The translations under genes were made by a program, and so were the position numbers. A DNA stretch of 64,000 nucleotides from the NCBI GenBank assembly GCA_950097015.1, contig CATNEN010000039.1:1302001-1366000 (forward strand). The letters run 5' to 3'. Origin of the DNA: Macrostomum hystrix (lineage: Eukaryota > Platyhelminthes > Macrostomidae). Every line of letters starts with the position of its first letter. Position 1 is the first letter of the stretch. Below, piece by piece: positions 12,001 to 23,391 of the stretch. Under the pieces are notes generated by a model. That model was not told the origin of the DNA and searched no databases. It was given only the letters and a program-made list of their open reading frames with translations.

Positions 12001-15000
12001 CGCCCGAAGCCTCGGCCGCAGCAGCCTTGGCCGAGCGGAACTTCTCCAGCTGGCTGGTCTTGCGTGCGGCCGCCGGCTGCTGGCGCTTAGCGGCGTTGCG
12101 CGCCTCTGCCCTCTCTCCATCGGCGATGACACTTTCGGTCACGTGACGCACCTGGGGATTTTAATTATCGATTAACCAATAAAATAACCAAGAATCGTAT
12201 TTGTCGCTTAGTCGCATTTAACCCAAAATTTCTAATGCTCAATCCCAAATCCCAACGCGCACCATTTTCAGCTCCTTGTCTAGCCAGAGTTTGTTAAGCC
12301 TGGCCAGATTTCTCTCCAGCTGATATTCGGCCAGAGCCGCTGCGCAGACGCTGTTAATCTGTTTGCTGTGCGCCGGTAAATCATGCGCCAGCAGATTCTC
12401 CAGCCGCGGCTCTCTCTGCGGATCAAAGTCGGAGCCGAAGCCGACGTGCAGCGAACGCCAGTGGCGCTCTTTCAGCGCAGGCGACTGCAGCTTAGCCAGC
12501 AGGGGGAGGCTCTGCTTAAAGTCCTGCAGCAGCTGGATGAGGCGGGCCAGCACCGGGTCGTCGGGGTTCAGAAATTTGCGAATGTGCACCGCTCCGTTCT
12601 GCCACTCGGTGATTTTGTCCAGCGCCAGGCGGGCGTCAAACTGAAATGAAAGGGTGTGAGGGTGGGGTTGAGGGGCAGGGAGTGAGGTTGGGGTTGAGAG
12701 GCAGGGAGTGAGGTTGGGGTTGAGGCGCAGGAATTGAGTTTGAGGTTGAGAGAAATGGTGTGAGGTTGGGGTTTAGGTCAAGGGTGTGAGGGTGGGGTTG
12801 AGGGCAAGGGTGTGAGGGTGGGGTTTAGGTCAAGGGTGTGAGGGTGGGGTTGAGGGCAAGGGTGTGAGGTTGAGGTTTAGGTCAAGGGTGTGAGGGTGGG
12901 GTTGAGGGCAAAGGTGTGAGGTTGAGGTTTAGGTCAAGGGTGTGAGGGTGGGGTTGAGGGCAAGGGAGTATGGTCGAAGTTGAGGGTCAGGGGTGAGGTT
13001 TTGGGTTTAAGGTTAAAGGTCAGGGAGTGAGGTTGGGGTTGAGGGGCAGTGAGTGAGTTGGAGGTGGGGGGCAGTGGGTTCGGTTTCGGTTAAGGGCCAG
13101 TGATTATTTTCAATCTCACTTTCTTAAAAAGCTGCTTCTTCCAGTCGGCAATAAAGGACACGGCAACACTAAAGTACTTCCAAAGCTCTAATCGCATGTC
13201 CGAAGAAGCCACCAGCAGTTTGAGCTCGTCCAGCGGATAACTCTCGCCAACAATCGCGTGCTTCGTGCTGCTGAGCTGCTTGACAAGGGCTTCGATATCG
13301 CTGATTCTGGTGCGTTTCTGCGCGTGAAAAGAGGGGGCGAAATCCACCTAAGCAACAGTCCAGCCCAGCAACTGAAGTTCAAACAAACCTGCACAATCTC
13401 CTTGACAACTTTGTCTGGGTGCGGTGAAATCTGGCAGTAGTTTTCACCCAGGTCCTTGGCTATTAGGCGCGCTTCCGACATCAGCGCCTAGAGTGAAATG
13501 AAATTAAGAGCAGAAGTTGCAAGACTGCTTACAGCACTGCCACTGCTCACCCACACTCAGGGCCGCTTACCTCGTACTCGTCGTTCATCTTTCGGATGAT
13601 GGTCGGCAGCTGCTTGTTCTGGAAGTCCGAGCTCTCCTGCATCAGCTGCAGCATGTAGTGCCACTGGTTCTGGGCCTCCTCTTCAAGCTTCTCCTCTTCA
13701 GCAGTCAGGGGTCGGTACGCCATGCGTACCATCTGCCAATCGGTCAAGCCAAGGAGATTGGTTCATGGAACTAGCGCGTTTAGATTTATTTGCTGCAAAC
13801 CACAAAACCTCCTTTCACTGTGCACACGTCACTCTAATATTTCCTTACCTGGTATCTCATCCACCCCAATATTTCCTGCCCGGCATCTCATTCACCATAA
13901 TATTGCTTTATCAAACATCTCATGCACCCCAATATTTCCTTACCCCCCATTTCGTACACCCCAATATTTCCTTACCCTTCATCCCATCCACCCCAATATT
14001 TCTTACCCTTCATCCCATCCACCCCAATATTTCCTGCCCGGCATCTCATTCACCACAATATTACTTTATCAAACATCTCATGCACCCCAATATTTCCTTA
14101 CCCCACATTTCGTACACCCCAATATTTCCTTACCCTTCATCCCATCCACCCCAATATTTCTTACCCTTCATCCCATCCACCCCAATATTTCCTGCCCGGC
14201 ATCTCATTCACCACAATATTACTTTATCAAACATCTCATGCACCCCAATATTTCCTTACCCCACATTTCGTACACCCCAATATTTCCTTACCCTTCATCC
14301 CATCCACCCCAATATTTCTTACCCTTCATCCCATCCACCCCAATATTTCCTTACCCTTCATCCCATCCACCCCAATATTTCTTACCCTTCATCCCATCCA
14401 CCCCAATATTGGACACCCCACACGTCACCCAACCCAGCACTTACTTTACCAACTACCCAAGCTTTCCTCACCTCAAACAGAGACTTGATGTAGTCGGCCC
14501 TCTGTTGATACCACTGCGTGTTGTCCTTGACGAGCTGCAATTTGCTGGAATAGACAGCGAAGTTGGCGCTGGTCACCTCGCGGTTCTGAAGATGCTGCTG
14601 TAGGTCGGCCAGCTCGGTCAGAAACTCGGAGGCCAGGCGGGACATTTCAACTGTTACAAAATCGCCTAGCTCGGCGTAGGCGCGCTCAAGGCGTGGCACA
14701 AGGCAGTCGATAAGCGGCTGACAGTCAATCAGAACAACGCCATTGGTTGACACGAAGCTGGGGTCGAAGGTGCGCACAGCCTCGGTCCACTGGCGCAGCT
14801 GCAGCAGGGTTTGCTGCGAGGGTTCGCGGTGGGGTTTCACGAGTGACAAAATAATAAAGATTCCTACTTTCATGAGGATCACGTCTGCCTCTCAGTGGCG
14901 CTCCTCACCTCGATGGTGAAGGCCGGCTGGTCTCGGAACTTCTGCACGCTGTCCGGCCGCCAGTCGCGGCAGAACCGGTGGATAGTCACGAACCAGGAGC

Positions 15001-18000
15001 TCTCGTCGAAGAACCGGGTCAGGTCCTGGCTGGCCGTCTCGAAGGCGACTCGGCAGAGCTTCAGGTAGTGCTGGTAACGCTCGCTGCGGGCCGCGGGGAG
15101 GATTTCGTTTGGGATGGGGATTTCTTTGGGGATGAGGATTTCTTTGGGGATGAGGATTTCTTTGGGGATGTGGATTTCTTTGGGGATGTGGATTTCTTTG
15201 GGGATGAGGATTTCTTTGGGGATGTGGATTTCTTTGGGGATGTGGATTTCTTTGGGGATGAGGATTTCTTTGGGGATGTGGATTTCTTTGGGGATGTGGA
15301 TTTCTTTGGGGATGAGGATTTCTTTGGGGATGTGGATTTCTTTGGGGATGTGGATTTCTTTGGGGATGAGGATTTCTTTGGGGATGTGGATTTCTTTGGG
15401 GATGTGGATTTCTTTGGGGATGAGGATTTCTTTGGGGATGAGGATTTCTTTGGGGATGTGGATTTCTTTGGGGATGTGGATTTCTTTGGGGATGAGGATT
15501 TCTTTGGGGATGTGGATTTCTTTGGGGATGAGGATTTCTTTGGGGATGTGGATTTCTTTGGGGATGTGGATTTCTTTGGGGATGAGGATTTCTTTGGGGA
15601 TGTGGATTTCTTTGGGGATGTGGATTTCTTTGGGGATGAGGATTTCTTTGGGGATGAGGATTTCTTTGGGGATGAGGATTTCTTTGGGGATGAGGATTTC
15701 TTTGGGGATGAGGATTTCTTTGGGGATGAGGATTTCTTTGGGGATGTGATTTCTTTGGGGATGTGGATTTCTTTGGGGATGAGGATTTCTTTGGGGATGA
15801 GGATTTCTTTGGGGATGTGGATTTCTTTGGGGATGTGGATTTCTTTGGGGATGAGGATTTCTTTGGGGATGTGGATTTCTTTGGGGATGTGGATTTCTTT
15901 GGGGATGTGGATTTCTTTGGGGATGAGGATTTCTTTGGGGATGAGGATTTCTTTGGGGATGTGGATTTCTTTGGGGATGTGGATTTCTTTGGGGATGTGG
16001 ATTTCTTTGGGGATGAGGATTTCTTTGGGGATGTGGATTTCTTTGGGGATGGGATTTCTTTGGGGATGAGGATTTCTTTGGGGATGAGGATTTCTTTGGG
16101 GATGTGGATTTCTTTGGGGATGGGATTTCTTTGGGGATGTGGATTTCTTTGGGGATGTGGATTTCTTTGGGGATGTGGATTTCTTTGGGGATGTGGATTT
16201 CTTTGGGGATGAGGATTTCTTTGGGGATGTGGATTTCTTTGGGGATGGGATTTCTTTGGGGATGAGGATTTCTTTGGGGATGAGGATTTCTTTGGGGATG
16301 TGGATTTCTTTGGGGATGGGATTTCTTTGGGGATGAGGATTTCTTTGGGGATGTGGATTTCTTTGGGGATGTGGATTTCTTTGGGGATGAGGATTTCTTT
16401 GGGGATGTGGATTTCTTTGGGGATGGGATTTCTTTGGGGATGAGGATTTCTTTGGGGATGTGGATTTCTTTGGGGATGGGATTTCTTTGGGGATGTGGAT
16501 TTCTTTGGGGATGTGGATTTCTTTGGGGATGTGGATTTCTTTGGGGATGTGGATTTCTTTGGAGATGAGGATTTCTTTGGGGATGTGGATTTCTTTGGGG
16601 ATGTGGATTTCTTTGGGGATGTGGATTTCTTTGGAGATGAGGATTTCTTTGGGGATGAGGATTTCTTTGGGGATGAGGATTTCTTTGGGGATGGGATTTC
16701 TTTGGGGATGAGGATTTCTTTGGAGATGAGGATTTCTTTGGGGATGTGGATTTCTTTGGGATGAGGATTTCTTTGGGGATGAGGATTTCTTTGGGGATGA
16801 GGATTTCTTTGGGGATGGGATTTCTTTGGGGATGAGGATTTCTTTGGAGATGAGGATTTCTTTGGAGATGAGGATTTCTTTGGGGATGTGGATTTCTTTG
16901 GGATGAGGATTTCTTTGGGGATGAGGATTTCTTTGGGGATGAGGATTTCTTTGGAGATGAGGATTTCTTTGGAGATGAGGATTTCTTTGGGGATGAGGAT
17001 TTCTTTGGGGATGGGATTTCTTTGGGGATGAGGATTTCTTTGGGGATGGGATTTCTTTGGGGATGGGATTAATGTCGGGATGATGATAGAATCGGAAAAT
17101 TGCTAGCAGGTGGGACTGAGGATGGGAAGAACCCTTGTGTGAGCCTCTACTCATCCAGATCCCAATTTTCTTGGGTCTTACGGAACAATAACAGGAGGTT
17201 TAAATTATTCCATTGCTCTAACCAGTGCCCACTCACAGTCCATCCAGTTGCAGCCATATATGTCCGTATTCAATGGGCTGTGCTGTGCCCACAATGGCCC
17301 TGCCTAGCACTGTCAGATCGCGTGGCTGCTCCGGCTGCGGCTGCTGGATGACTTCCGTTGATCTCTGCTGACGCTGCTCCTCAGACAGGCCTGTTGGTCA
17401 GAACGATTAAGCATCATCGTCAAGGTCAGCTCACAAAACTAACAAATGATTTAGCAAAAGTGCTGAGCCTTCTTACTGAAATCACTTTCTAAGATAATGC
17501 AAACTTTTATCCGCCACAGCCCTTCTAAGTTCTTGGGTCTGGAGTGTGAGCGATTAAAAGGGAAAGAACTTAGTGAATTAAATGTACATTTAGAATGTAC
17601 GAGCGTACGCTCATAAAATAGATTGTACACACACCTTATTTAAAAGGAGTCATAGAAAAATAAGGGAGTGGTGTTTTCAGCGCATTTATTCTAGGGTAAT
17701 TTACACAGCTACATGTGGTATCCTCCTAGCGAGCTATATACGCTCGTATAGCTATCAATTATTTAGGATGTAGAATTTACAGAACGATAAGCCCATGCTT
17801 CATGAAGTGAGTGAAACTAAAATTCATCCGAACTCACCCGAGTCCAGTCTCCTTGGCGGCTCCAGCTTCGGCACCTCCTGAATACGAGCGTCTACCGTTG
17901 TTGACGGCGTCAGCGGCGCCTGTGATGGCGGCGGCGGCGGTAGGCGCAGGTGATCCGCCGTGATGCAGCCATCCATCGGGAAAGCGTGCAGCCGCAGCAG

Positions 18001-20833
18001 CTGGGGCGTCTCGACCACGGTGGTGAGGATAAACTGGCAGAAGTCCTCTATGCTTGGGTTGCTGCAGAGCTGGTCATCGCAGACGCTCAGGTCGGCCTGG
18101 AGGTCAAAATTCGGCGCAGGAGCCCAGCCGGGTGTTTTTTAGTCTTTGCTTTCCTTGAATTCCCGACCCTCAATATTCTTCAAGCACTCACCTTGAACGT
18201 GGCCATCACGTGACCTGGATCCGCACTGCCAGCAGCCGCCGCAGCCTCGGCCGCATGGGCCAGCAGAACTTGGTCAACAAATCCGGCCACGTTCTCGACG
18301 ATAAGGCGCAGGAAGGCGGAGCCGACGAGCAGGTCCAGATAGCGGATGAAGCTGCCCAGCTGTCCCAGCTGCCGACGAGCGGTGGCCAGGTCCCGGGCCT
18401 GCTCCTCCGCGCGGATGCGCTGGTTGTACAGCGACTCCTTCGAACTGGTGGCAACAGGTTCGGAGGTAAAGGCTTTGAGTGCAGGATTGCAACTAAAACA
18501 ATGGACAATGCAGAATGCGAACAATGCCACTCACATCAGCTGCTTCTGGTGCGCCTGCTTCTGGTAGAACTCCATCCGTTTAAACAGCACCGACGAGGTT
18601 TCAACAATGATCTGCTTGAGAAATTTGTAGAATTTTTCCAGCACCCGATCGGCCTGCAATTTGCGCTTGTCCACCGAGTCCTGCAGCTGGCGCAGCGTCA
18701 GGCAGCTCCTGCGGGGATTGCCGAGGTTTTATAAAATCTACCACCAAGGCCAGGAACTTAGCCACATGGATAAGATTGCTCTGGTATTGGTTGGACTCAG
18801 ACTGCTTTAGTGGCTTCATAATGAGGCGGTTGTGCTCAAGACCGCCAGTTGTCTCACCCGACTGCGGCACCGGATTTGCTGCCAGGCAGGACGCTGAGCT
18901 CGGCCATCTGCTGCAGCAGGCTCGCTACCTGCAGCATGGACCGCCCATAGGCCGGCACACTGGCTAGCAGGCTGTCGCCGAGACCTCGAAGTCGAAGCTC
19001 GAATCGCCGTCGCAGGGTCCAGCTGCGCCAGGCTCGGAAGACGCGCATTCGGCGGAACAGGCGGCAGAATGGAATCTGGCGCATGGCGGCGTGCAGCACG
19101 GCCTGACGGTGCCATTCGGCCAGCGACATGGCTTCGCTGGCGTCGCCCGGACAAACGCGGAGAACGCCAAACGGGCAGAACACAAAGTGCAGGCTTGCGT
19201 TGGCGCGCCGCTTCGGCACCAGCTCCAGGTGGTAGGCATCGGGCACCGGTGCGTCGTCTGGCAGCGCCGGATTGTAGTAGGCCACTGTCGGCTTGCCCAG
19301 GTGGTAGCAGCGCACAAAGTGGGCGACAGCGTCACGAGCGTAGCGTGGCGGGCGATGGCCCGGGGCCGGCCGCTTTGATGTCGACGCTGTCGATGTTGAA
19401 GCGACTTCCGTGTCGTCGACAATGTCCGGATCGACTCCATCGTCGGCTTCGGCGATGACCTCCTGGATTTTCTCCAGCAGCTTGCCGCCAATGGGCTGTT
19501 AATGCAGAGGTTGCAATTTTCCAGTGAATGCAATCGATTAGAAAATGCGGAGCTGATTATTTTATGACCTGCTGGAGATTGCTTGACAGCAATCTTTTTA
19601 CTTCTTTTAATATAAAGACTTCGCTTGCGATGACTGACCCGAACTACGATTCTGAGAAACGTAAAGCAGCTCTTGAAACTGGAGCTCAGTGAGGACTCTG
19701 AACTCACCTCAAAAATTGTGAAATCAGCAGCGGCGGCTCGCCATGTCGAGCCTGACGGCTTGGCCAGAGTCGACTCACCTGCAACGTGAGTCGGGATGGG
19801 GTGGGTGCAAGCCAGACTGTTAGGTGAAAATTTCTAGTTAATCACTTTATCTTCAGGTCACGAATTCAGGCCAACAGCTGCACACAACAGGAGGCAGGCA
19901 ACTCACGCAGGCTGGTCTCGGCGATCACATCTGCAATGGAGGCCTGCAGGCGACGCACGGTGAGCCGCTCGGGCACCGGCGCGTAGGTGGATTCGTCCAG
20001 CTGTGGCGGCAGGAACAGCGGCTTGTCAGGATCCTCGGGCGGAGCCGCTCGTCGCATCTGACGCCGCCGAGGTGATGCCTTATTGGCGACTTCCGGCGGC
20101 TGAGGCGGAGTCGGCATCAGCGCCAGTTTCACGCCCGGCGTCGCCGCGGACATTCGGGCCATCTCAGCTGGGAACACCAGCTGCAGCGTCTCGCGCATCG
20201 CCGATGCGACGGACACGTCTGGCTGATGATCAAGGAGGCTGCGGATTCTGGCCAGGTAGTGCTGCACCTGAAGCGGGTGATTTTTGATAGGTTATCACGG
20301 CTGCTGTTCATCAGCAACAACCAAGGATATTCAGCGACTACAAAACACAGTATACATGGTTCCCTTTCCTAGACCTCGATGGCAATAAGAAATAAAGAAC
20401 AGCTGACGATCATGATGAATAAGTTTGAGGAAGATGCCTCCAAGATAGTCTCACCTCGGGTCTGCCATGCAGAGCGTGTCGTAGGTCGTGAATCTGCAGT
20501 AGCGTGTCCCGCAGTGATTGCCACGACTCCGCACTGCAACAGGTTTTTAGCGCATGCAGAGCTAAAGAAAGAAAAACGTTAAAATAAACAAAATAAAAGT
20601 ATTCGTCACAAATTCACTTGTTATTGTCTATGGCCTGAACAAATCCCTCTTGGACCCGCTTCAGCAAGTCCTTATCCAATTCAGCGTCCTCTGCTGAACC
20701 CAAGGACCTAGGCGTGTCCAGTAGCCTGTTAAAGAACAATGTGATTTTTTCAATTATTTTTCAGACAAAAATCTTGATTTACACTTCATTCAGATAAAAA
20801 ATTGTACCTGGGCTTTAGGTCCGATTGGGCCAT
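1..20833 (-). CDS. DNHD1: Divergent dynein heavy chain, DNHD1-like (partial, 3' end outside window)
   Basis: I traced 30 minus-strand exons with consistent phases, about 3,390 residues from the start codon at 20,833 into AAA4. Exons, 5' to 3': 20833-20808, 20725-20618, 20533-20455, 20267-19907, 19778-19708, 19495-18858, 18708-18535, 18492-18192, 18096-17838, 17390-17237, 15083-14909, 14813-14472, 13732-13571, 13487-13389, 13317-13120, 12640-12263, 12151-10808, 10671-10261, 10157-9626, 8808-8015, 7930-7393, 7300-6129, 6052-5863, 5423-5337, 5246-5013, 4902-4798, 3321-2998, 1357-961, 874-636, 285-1. The DHC_N2 linker occupies about residues 1,050-1,650. P-loops: AAA1 GEATAGKSET, AAA2 GAAGAGKST, AAA3 GASGCGKTS, AAA4 ASPGVGRSAL. 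AAA1 is eroded: LLVLEEL replaces the FDEFNRI Walker B, and FVMMTAF stands where FITMNPG is usual. AAA4 lacks its Walker B aspartate (CLFITSAA). Motor dyneins keep GPAGTGKT in AAA1, so I prefer the DNHD1 class, linked to sperm flagella in mammals. That dynein order is present is seen; the DNHD1 assignment is inference. Confidence 0.85.
320..600 (-). mobile_element. tRNA-derived SINE, copy 1 (intron of dynein gene)
   Basis: Read on the minus strand, this begins with a tRNA-like block. It has GGTTAGAGCATCGGACT in the anticodon-arm region and GGTTCGATTCC as a Pol III B box near 530-540. A unique body follows with GCATTGCTTCAGTTAAC, then GGCGTCC, GTGGACTGAACC and CGCAATAGC. The same order of body motifs recurs at 24,371-24,560 on the plus strand and, in degraded form, at 32,420-32,610. 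Sharing of both head and tail between copies is what supports a SINE family rather than a lone tRNA gene. Ends are approximate and no target-site duplication was defined. Confidence 0.7.
1493..2320. repeat. 17-bp minisatellite with AP-1-like core
   Basis: About 48 tandem copies of a 17-bp unit, TGACTCAATCAGCCACC on the plus strand, fill the intron between dynein exons 28 and 27. Variants are CAGTCACC, CAACCACC, CACATGACTCA and a degenerate GACACAACCAGCC unit that recurs in register with its neighbours. TGACTCA is the AP-1 consensus, so the array is also a ladder of such sites at 17-bp spacing. Confidence 0.95.
2330..2997. other. Intron remainder with CCAATCAG-type repeats
   Basis: This is the non-repetitive part of the intron between dynein exons 28 and 27. 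Three imperfect copies of a unit containing GCCAGCCAATCAGA lie at about 2,830-2,930. I see no open frame with homology here. Confidence 0.5.
3395..4672. repeat. 22 to 24-bp minisatellite in dynein intron
   Basis: About 57 copies of a 22-bp unit starting AGGATTCCCCACC, ending either AGATCCTAC or CAATACTTC, with 24-bp variants carrying CTTTAC. It lies in the intron between dynein exons 27 and 26. On the plus strand two frames stay open for more than 400 codons. These read as a Pro/Ser/Ile/Phe repeat and are a by-product of the period, not a gene. Confidence 0.95.
8838..9622. repeat. 18-bp minisatellite in dynein intron 19
   Basis: About 43 near-identical copies of an 18-bp unit (TCTAGACTAGCAATCCAT on the plus strand; rare variants ACTTGAAATCC and CCACTCTAG). 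The array makes up nearly the whole intron between the exons ending at 9,626 and starting at 8,808, which encode the two sides of the AAA1 sensor region. The period is a multiple of three and has no stop on the gene strand, so the upstream exon reads straight into it. Confidence 0.96.
10261..10671 (-). other. DNHD1: Exon carrying the dynein AAA1 P-loop
   Basis: This exon encodes the end of the linker and the start of AAA1. The segment LVITAVTERALCHLGLAL corresponds to the dynein block usually read as RLVITPLTDRCY, and it is followed by the P-loop GEATAGKSETVREL. GxxxxGK[ST] is kept, so nucleotide binding is possible, but the glycine, proline and threonine usual in motor dyneins are changed. 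The exon is flanked by CAG|GTG at 10,671 and TGC|GTGAGT at 10,261, and its length is a multiple of three. Confidence 0.85.
12650..13090. repeat. G-rich degenerate minisatellite
   Basis: Imperfect repeats of units such as GTGAGGGTGGGGTTGAGGG, alternating with TTTAGGTCAAGGGT, occupy the intron between the dynein exons 13,317-13,120 and 12,640-12,263. Runs of three to four G recur every few bases on the plus strand, which is the template strand for this gene. Confidence 0.85.
13840..14420. repeat. Higher-order repeat, about 159 bp
   Basis: Short units containing CACCCCAATATTTCC are grouped into a composite block of about 159 bp. The block contains a GCCCGGCATCTCATTCACC segment, an ACTTTATCAAACATCTCATG segment, and two or three CCCTTCATCCCATC segments. 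The GCCCGGCATC landmark recurs at about 13,878, 14,036 and 14,195. It sits in the intron between dynein exons 14,813-14,472 and 13,732-13,571. Confidence 0.9.
15106..17075. repeat. 18-bp minisatellite, about 108 copies
   Basis: A two-variant array, GATTTCTTTGGGGATGTG and GATTTCTTTGGGGATGAG, fills almost 2 kb of the intron between dynein exons 17,390-17,237 and 15,083-14,909. The early part shows a regular AG-TG-TG order, that is a 54-bp composite. The later part has 16 or 17-bp deletions and GGAGATG variants that break frame. Long open frames on both strands (up to about 700 codons) are artefacts of the period. Confidence 0.96.
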
Positions 20834-22015
20834 GCTGTGACCACTTCTGTTTGAAGACTGTTACAGCAGCTTTTTTCAGTTCGCTGAAAAAATTGTAGTG
20901 CAAAAAATTCTGTTGTTTATGGTACTTATGTTGTTGTTTAGTCTAGTATAGCACTTAACTTTTATTTAAAATAGGTAAAAATTGTGGTAAAACATTTCAT
21001 AAGAATATTTATAATAATATATATTGTTGCTTCCCCAAAAACTACTCAGCACAGGTTTCTACCGAAAAAACAACATCATCAAATATTCAGGCTGATATAG
21101 TGTGAATAAGTAATTTACGAAATCATTTAATTATTCGATATTAGCATCAACTTTTAGGAGGTTTGCGAAGTAAATTGATTAAAGTTTCAGGTGTTTTTAA
21201 CACAATTCGAAATAATGCAAAATATTTTTAAATAGTTTAAATCCTTTTAAATTCTGTTAAAAAATATGTTATAACAGAGCCATAAATATTTCAACAATTT
21301 TCTTTCCCTACTAAACAAATAAATTATACACCTTAAACGATAACACCATTGAATTATTTGCTAGATTTAAATTATTGGATGATAAATAATTTATCGTCTA
21401 ATATGTGTAATTCAAAAAAATAACACAAAAATACATCGAATTAAAAGTTTTTATTAAATCAACTGGACGACTTCTAAAAGAATGACAACAATAGAAAACG
21501 TTTAAAGTAAATAATTATAGAGAATGTAATCGGATTCAGACCAGGAATGAAAATTATAACTGAAAACTAAAGAATCTGTTTAATATATGCTTCTAGTCAT
21601 ATTATGTGGTTCGTTAAGTTCGCCATATTTTAATTACTATGTTACTATTTAATATGAAGAGAATCAAGCAAGTTAAACGGTGCGTCAAAAAAATTACATA
21701 GAAGCAAAGGCTAAAACAAATGTTTCTTGTTTTATTATTATTATTTCTAGCTCAATATACACACTGAAATAATCGTGTACAAAATAACTTTTTTAATGAA
21801 TTGCTACTGAAGATCTTTCTGTAATCAAGACTGTCCTGGCGTCGGCAAATTATTTTGTATTTAAATAATTTCAGAGCCGCCATTTCTGAAGCCATTGCTA
21901 AACCACCTAACCGATATCAGTACACACTTAAAAATCTGTTTGATCTGCTACCTAATACTTTATTACAATTCAGCAGCTTATAGCTTAGATATATTTTTTG
22001 GTTTAGTAACTTGCA
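20834..22015. promoter_or_regulatory. AT-rich spacer between divergent dynein and SSNA1 genes
   Basis: The 1.18 kb between the dynein start (20,833, minus) and the SSNA1 start (22,016, plus) is strongly AT-rich, in contrast to the GC-rich exons on both sides. No open frame with recognisable content and no tandem repeat was seen. By position it should contain both promoters. I did not find a full RFX X-box by eye. Confidence 0.5.
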
Positions 22016-23391
22016 ATGACACAACAAGGAGCAGCACTTCAAGGTTACAACAATGAGCTAGTGAAATGTAAGTACTTACTTAGCCAGTTAGCCTAATACA
22101 TAGCTAACTTAGGTTCTCTTATAAATCATCACTTCGTTAAAATAAGTATTATAGATTAGACTTTTTTATTGTAAAGTTTCTCGGATAAAAATTCATTTTA
22201 TCTAAGATGATAGATGATAAATCTAAGATCGAAAAAAACCGTTTATCAGAAACCAATTCCTCGCTATTGCTACTACAAAATTTTTTTTCTTTGACTGAGT
22301 CAGATATTAGATAGTGCTAGTAATGGACATTATTGTAGTAAGTAGTTCTTCAAACGAGTTATTATTGCTAAAGTTGAATATAAAACACACGACTATGCAG
22401 CATTATACTTTTCAACTTGTGTTTTTCACTGTGCCTTATTGCGCATGTAAATACACAGGCAATTACTTGAACTAGCTCATCTCTATTGAGATGGGTGCCT
22501 TAGATTGAAATTATATTTGATGATGTAATTGTAGCTATTGTGTGTTTTTGTATAAAACATGGTATGAGTTATAAAAACTAAATATCAAATGTTTATATTA
22601 AAGGAAATCAATACTGCTACATTAAGCTATTGCAGGCGACATTTCTTCAATATTTGTTTATTTGATGTATTATGACTGTGCTCTAGTCTTGTGCAAGCAT
22701 ATAAATAGTAAATAACTTTAATGCCTTATGCTAGTTAGTTTTTAATTGACTAATTAACCCAGCTTTTAGTAGCTAAACTTTGAATATTGATACACAAAAT
22801 ATATTTTCTATTCCCTCAAGACCACTTTATTTTGCTGTTTAAAAATGGATAAACGAATTGATTTATTATTTTTATTTCAGTAAGAAATTTCAATGCACTT
22901 GCACTTAAGGCCAGTCAAATTTACAGTTTTTTAAGTTATTTAAATGAGAATAATAATGTGATGGTAGATGGCAGATAGTAAAGGACACTGGACATATGTG
23001 ATGCATAGCTAACAAACATGGTAGAGAGGTGAGAAGTAGACTCCACAGGGTGTACACCGACCTCTTACCCGCACCCTCAGGCATCGAGGAGCTGTGCTCT
23101 CGCCGCGACCTGCTTCAGAAGGAGATCGACAAGGAGGAGGCCGAGAAGAACAAGCTGCAGCGCGACCTGAAGCTGCTCACAGATGAGCTGGCTAAAGTGA
23201 ATGAGAGCTTGAGCAAGAAGCTGGCTCACCGGGCCCAGTACGACCGGACCATCGCCGAGACTGAGGCGGCCTACAGCAAGATTCTGGAGAGCTCGCAGAC
23301 ACTGCTCACTCTGGTGAAGCGGGAGGGCCAGGCGCTGGGCCCGGCGGCCTCCGTCGGAGCTGCGGGCAACAGCCGGGCGAATCGCGACTGA
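22016..23391 (+). CDS. SSNA1: SSNA1 / NA14, microtubule-associated coiled-coil protein
   Basis: There are two exons, 22,016-22,067 and 23,081-23,391, joined T|GC in a cysteine codon (donor GTAAGT, acceptor CCCTCAG), giving 120 residues; vertebrate SSNA1 is about 119. Exon 1 encodes [18 protein letters not shown], and exon 2 continues with [15 protein letters not shown]. The most conserved stretch is [18 protein letters not shown] followed by QTLL, a hallmark of the family. The protein is one long alpha-helix that self-assembles into fibrils, binds and branches microtubules, and locates at centrioles, basal bodies and axonemes. An acceptor-like TTTGGTTTAG lies 9 bases before the ATG. The intron (1.0 kb) is AT-rich with no array. 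An open frame starting at 23,029 continues into exon 2 but is intronic before 23,081. Confidence 0.95.

Noticed and set aside
10835-12175. Several plus-strand frames of 140-220 codons
   Set aside because: Antisense shadows of the large dynein linker exon (12,151-10,808, minus).
15061-17154. A 697-codon minus frame and several plus frames over the 18-bp array
   Set aside because: The period is a multiple of three with no stops, so any frame is open. The dynein exons on both sides splice over it with matching phase.
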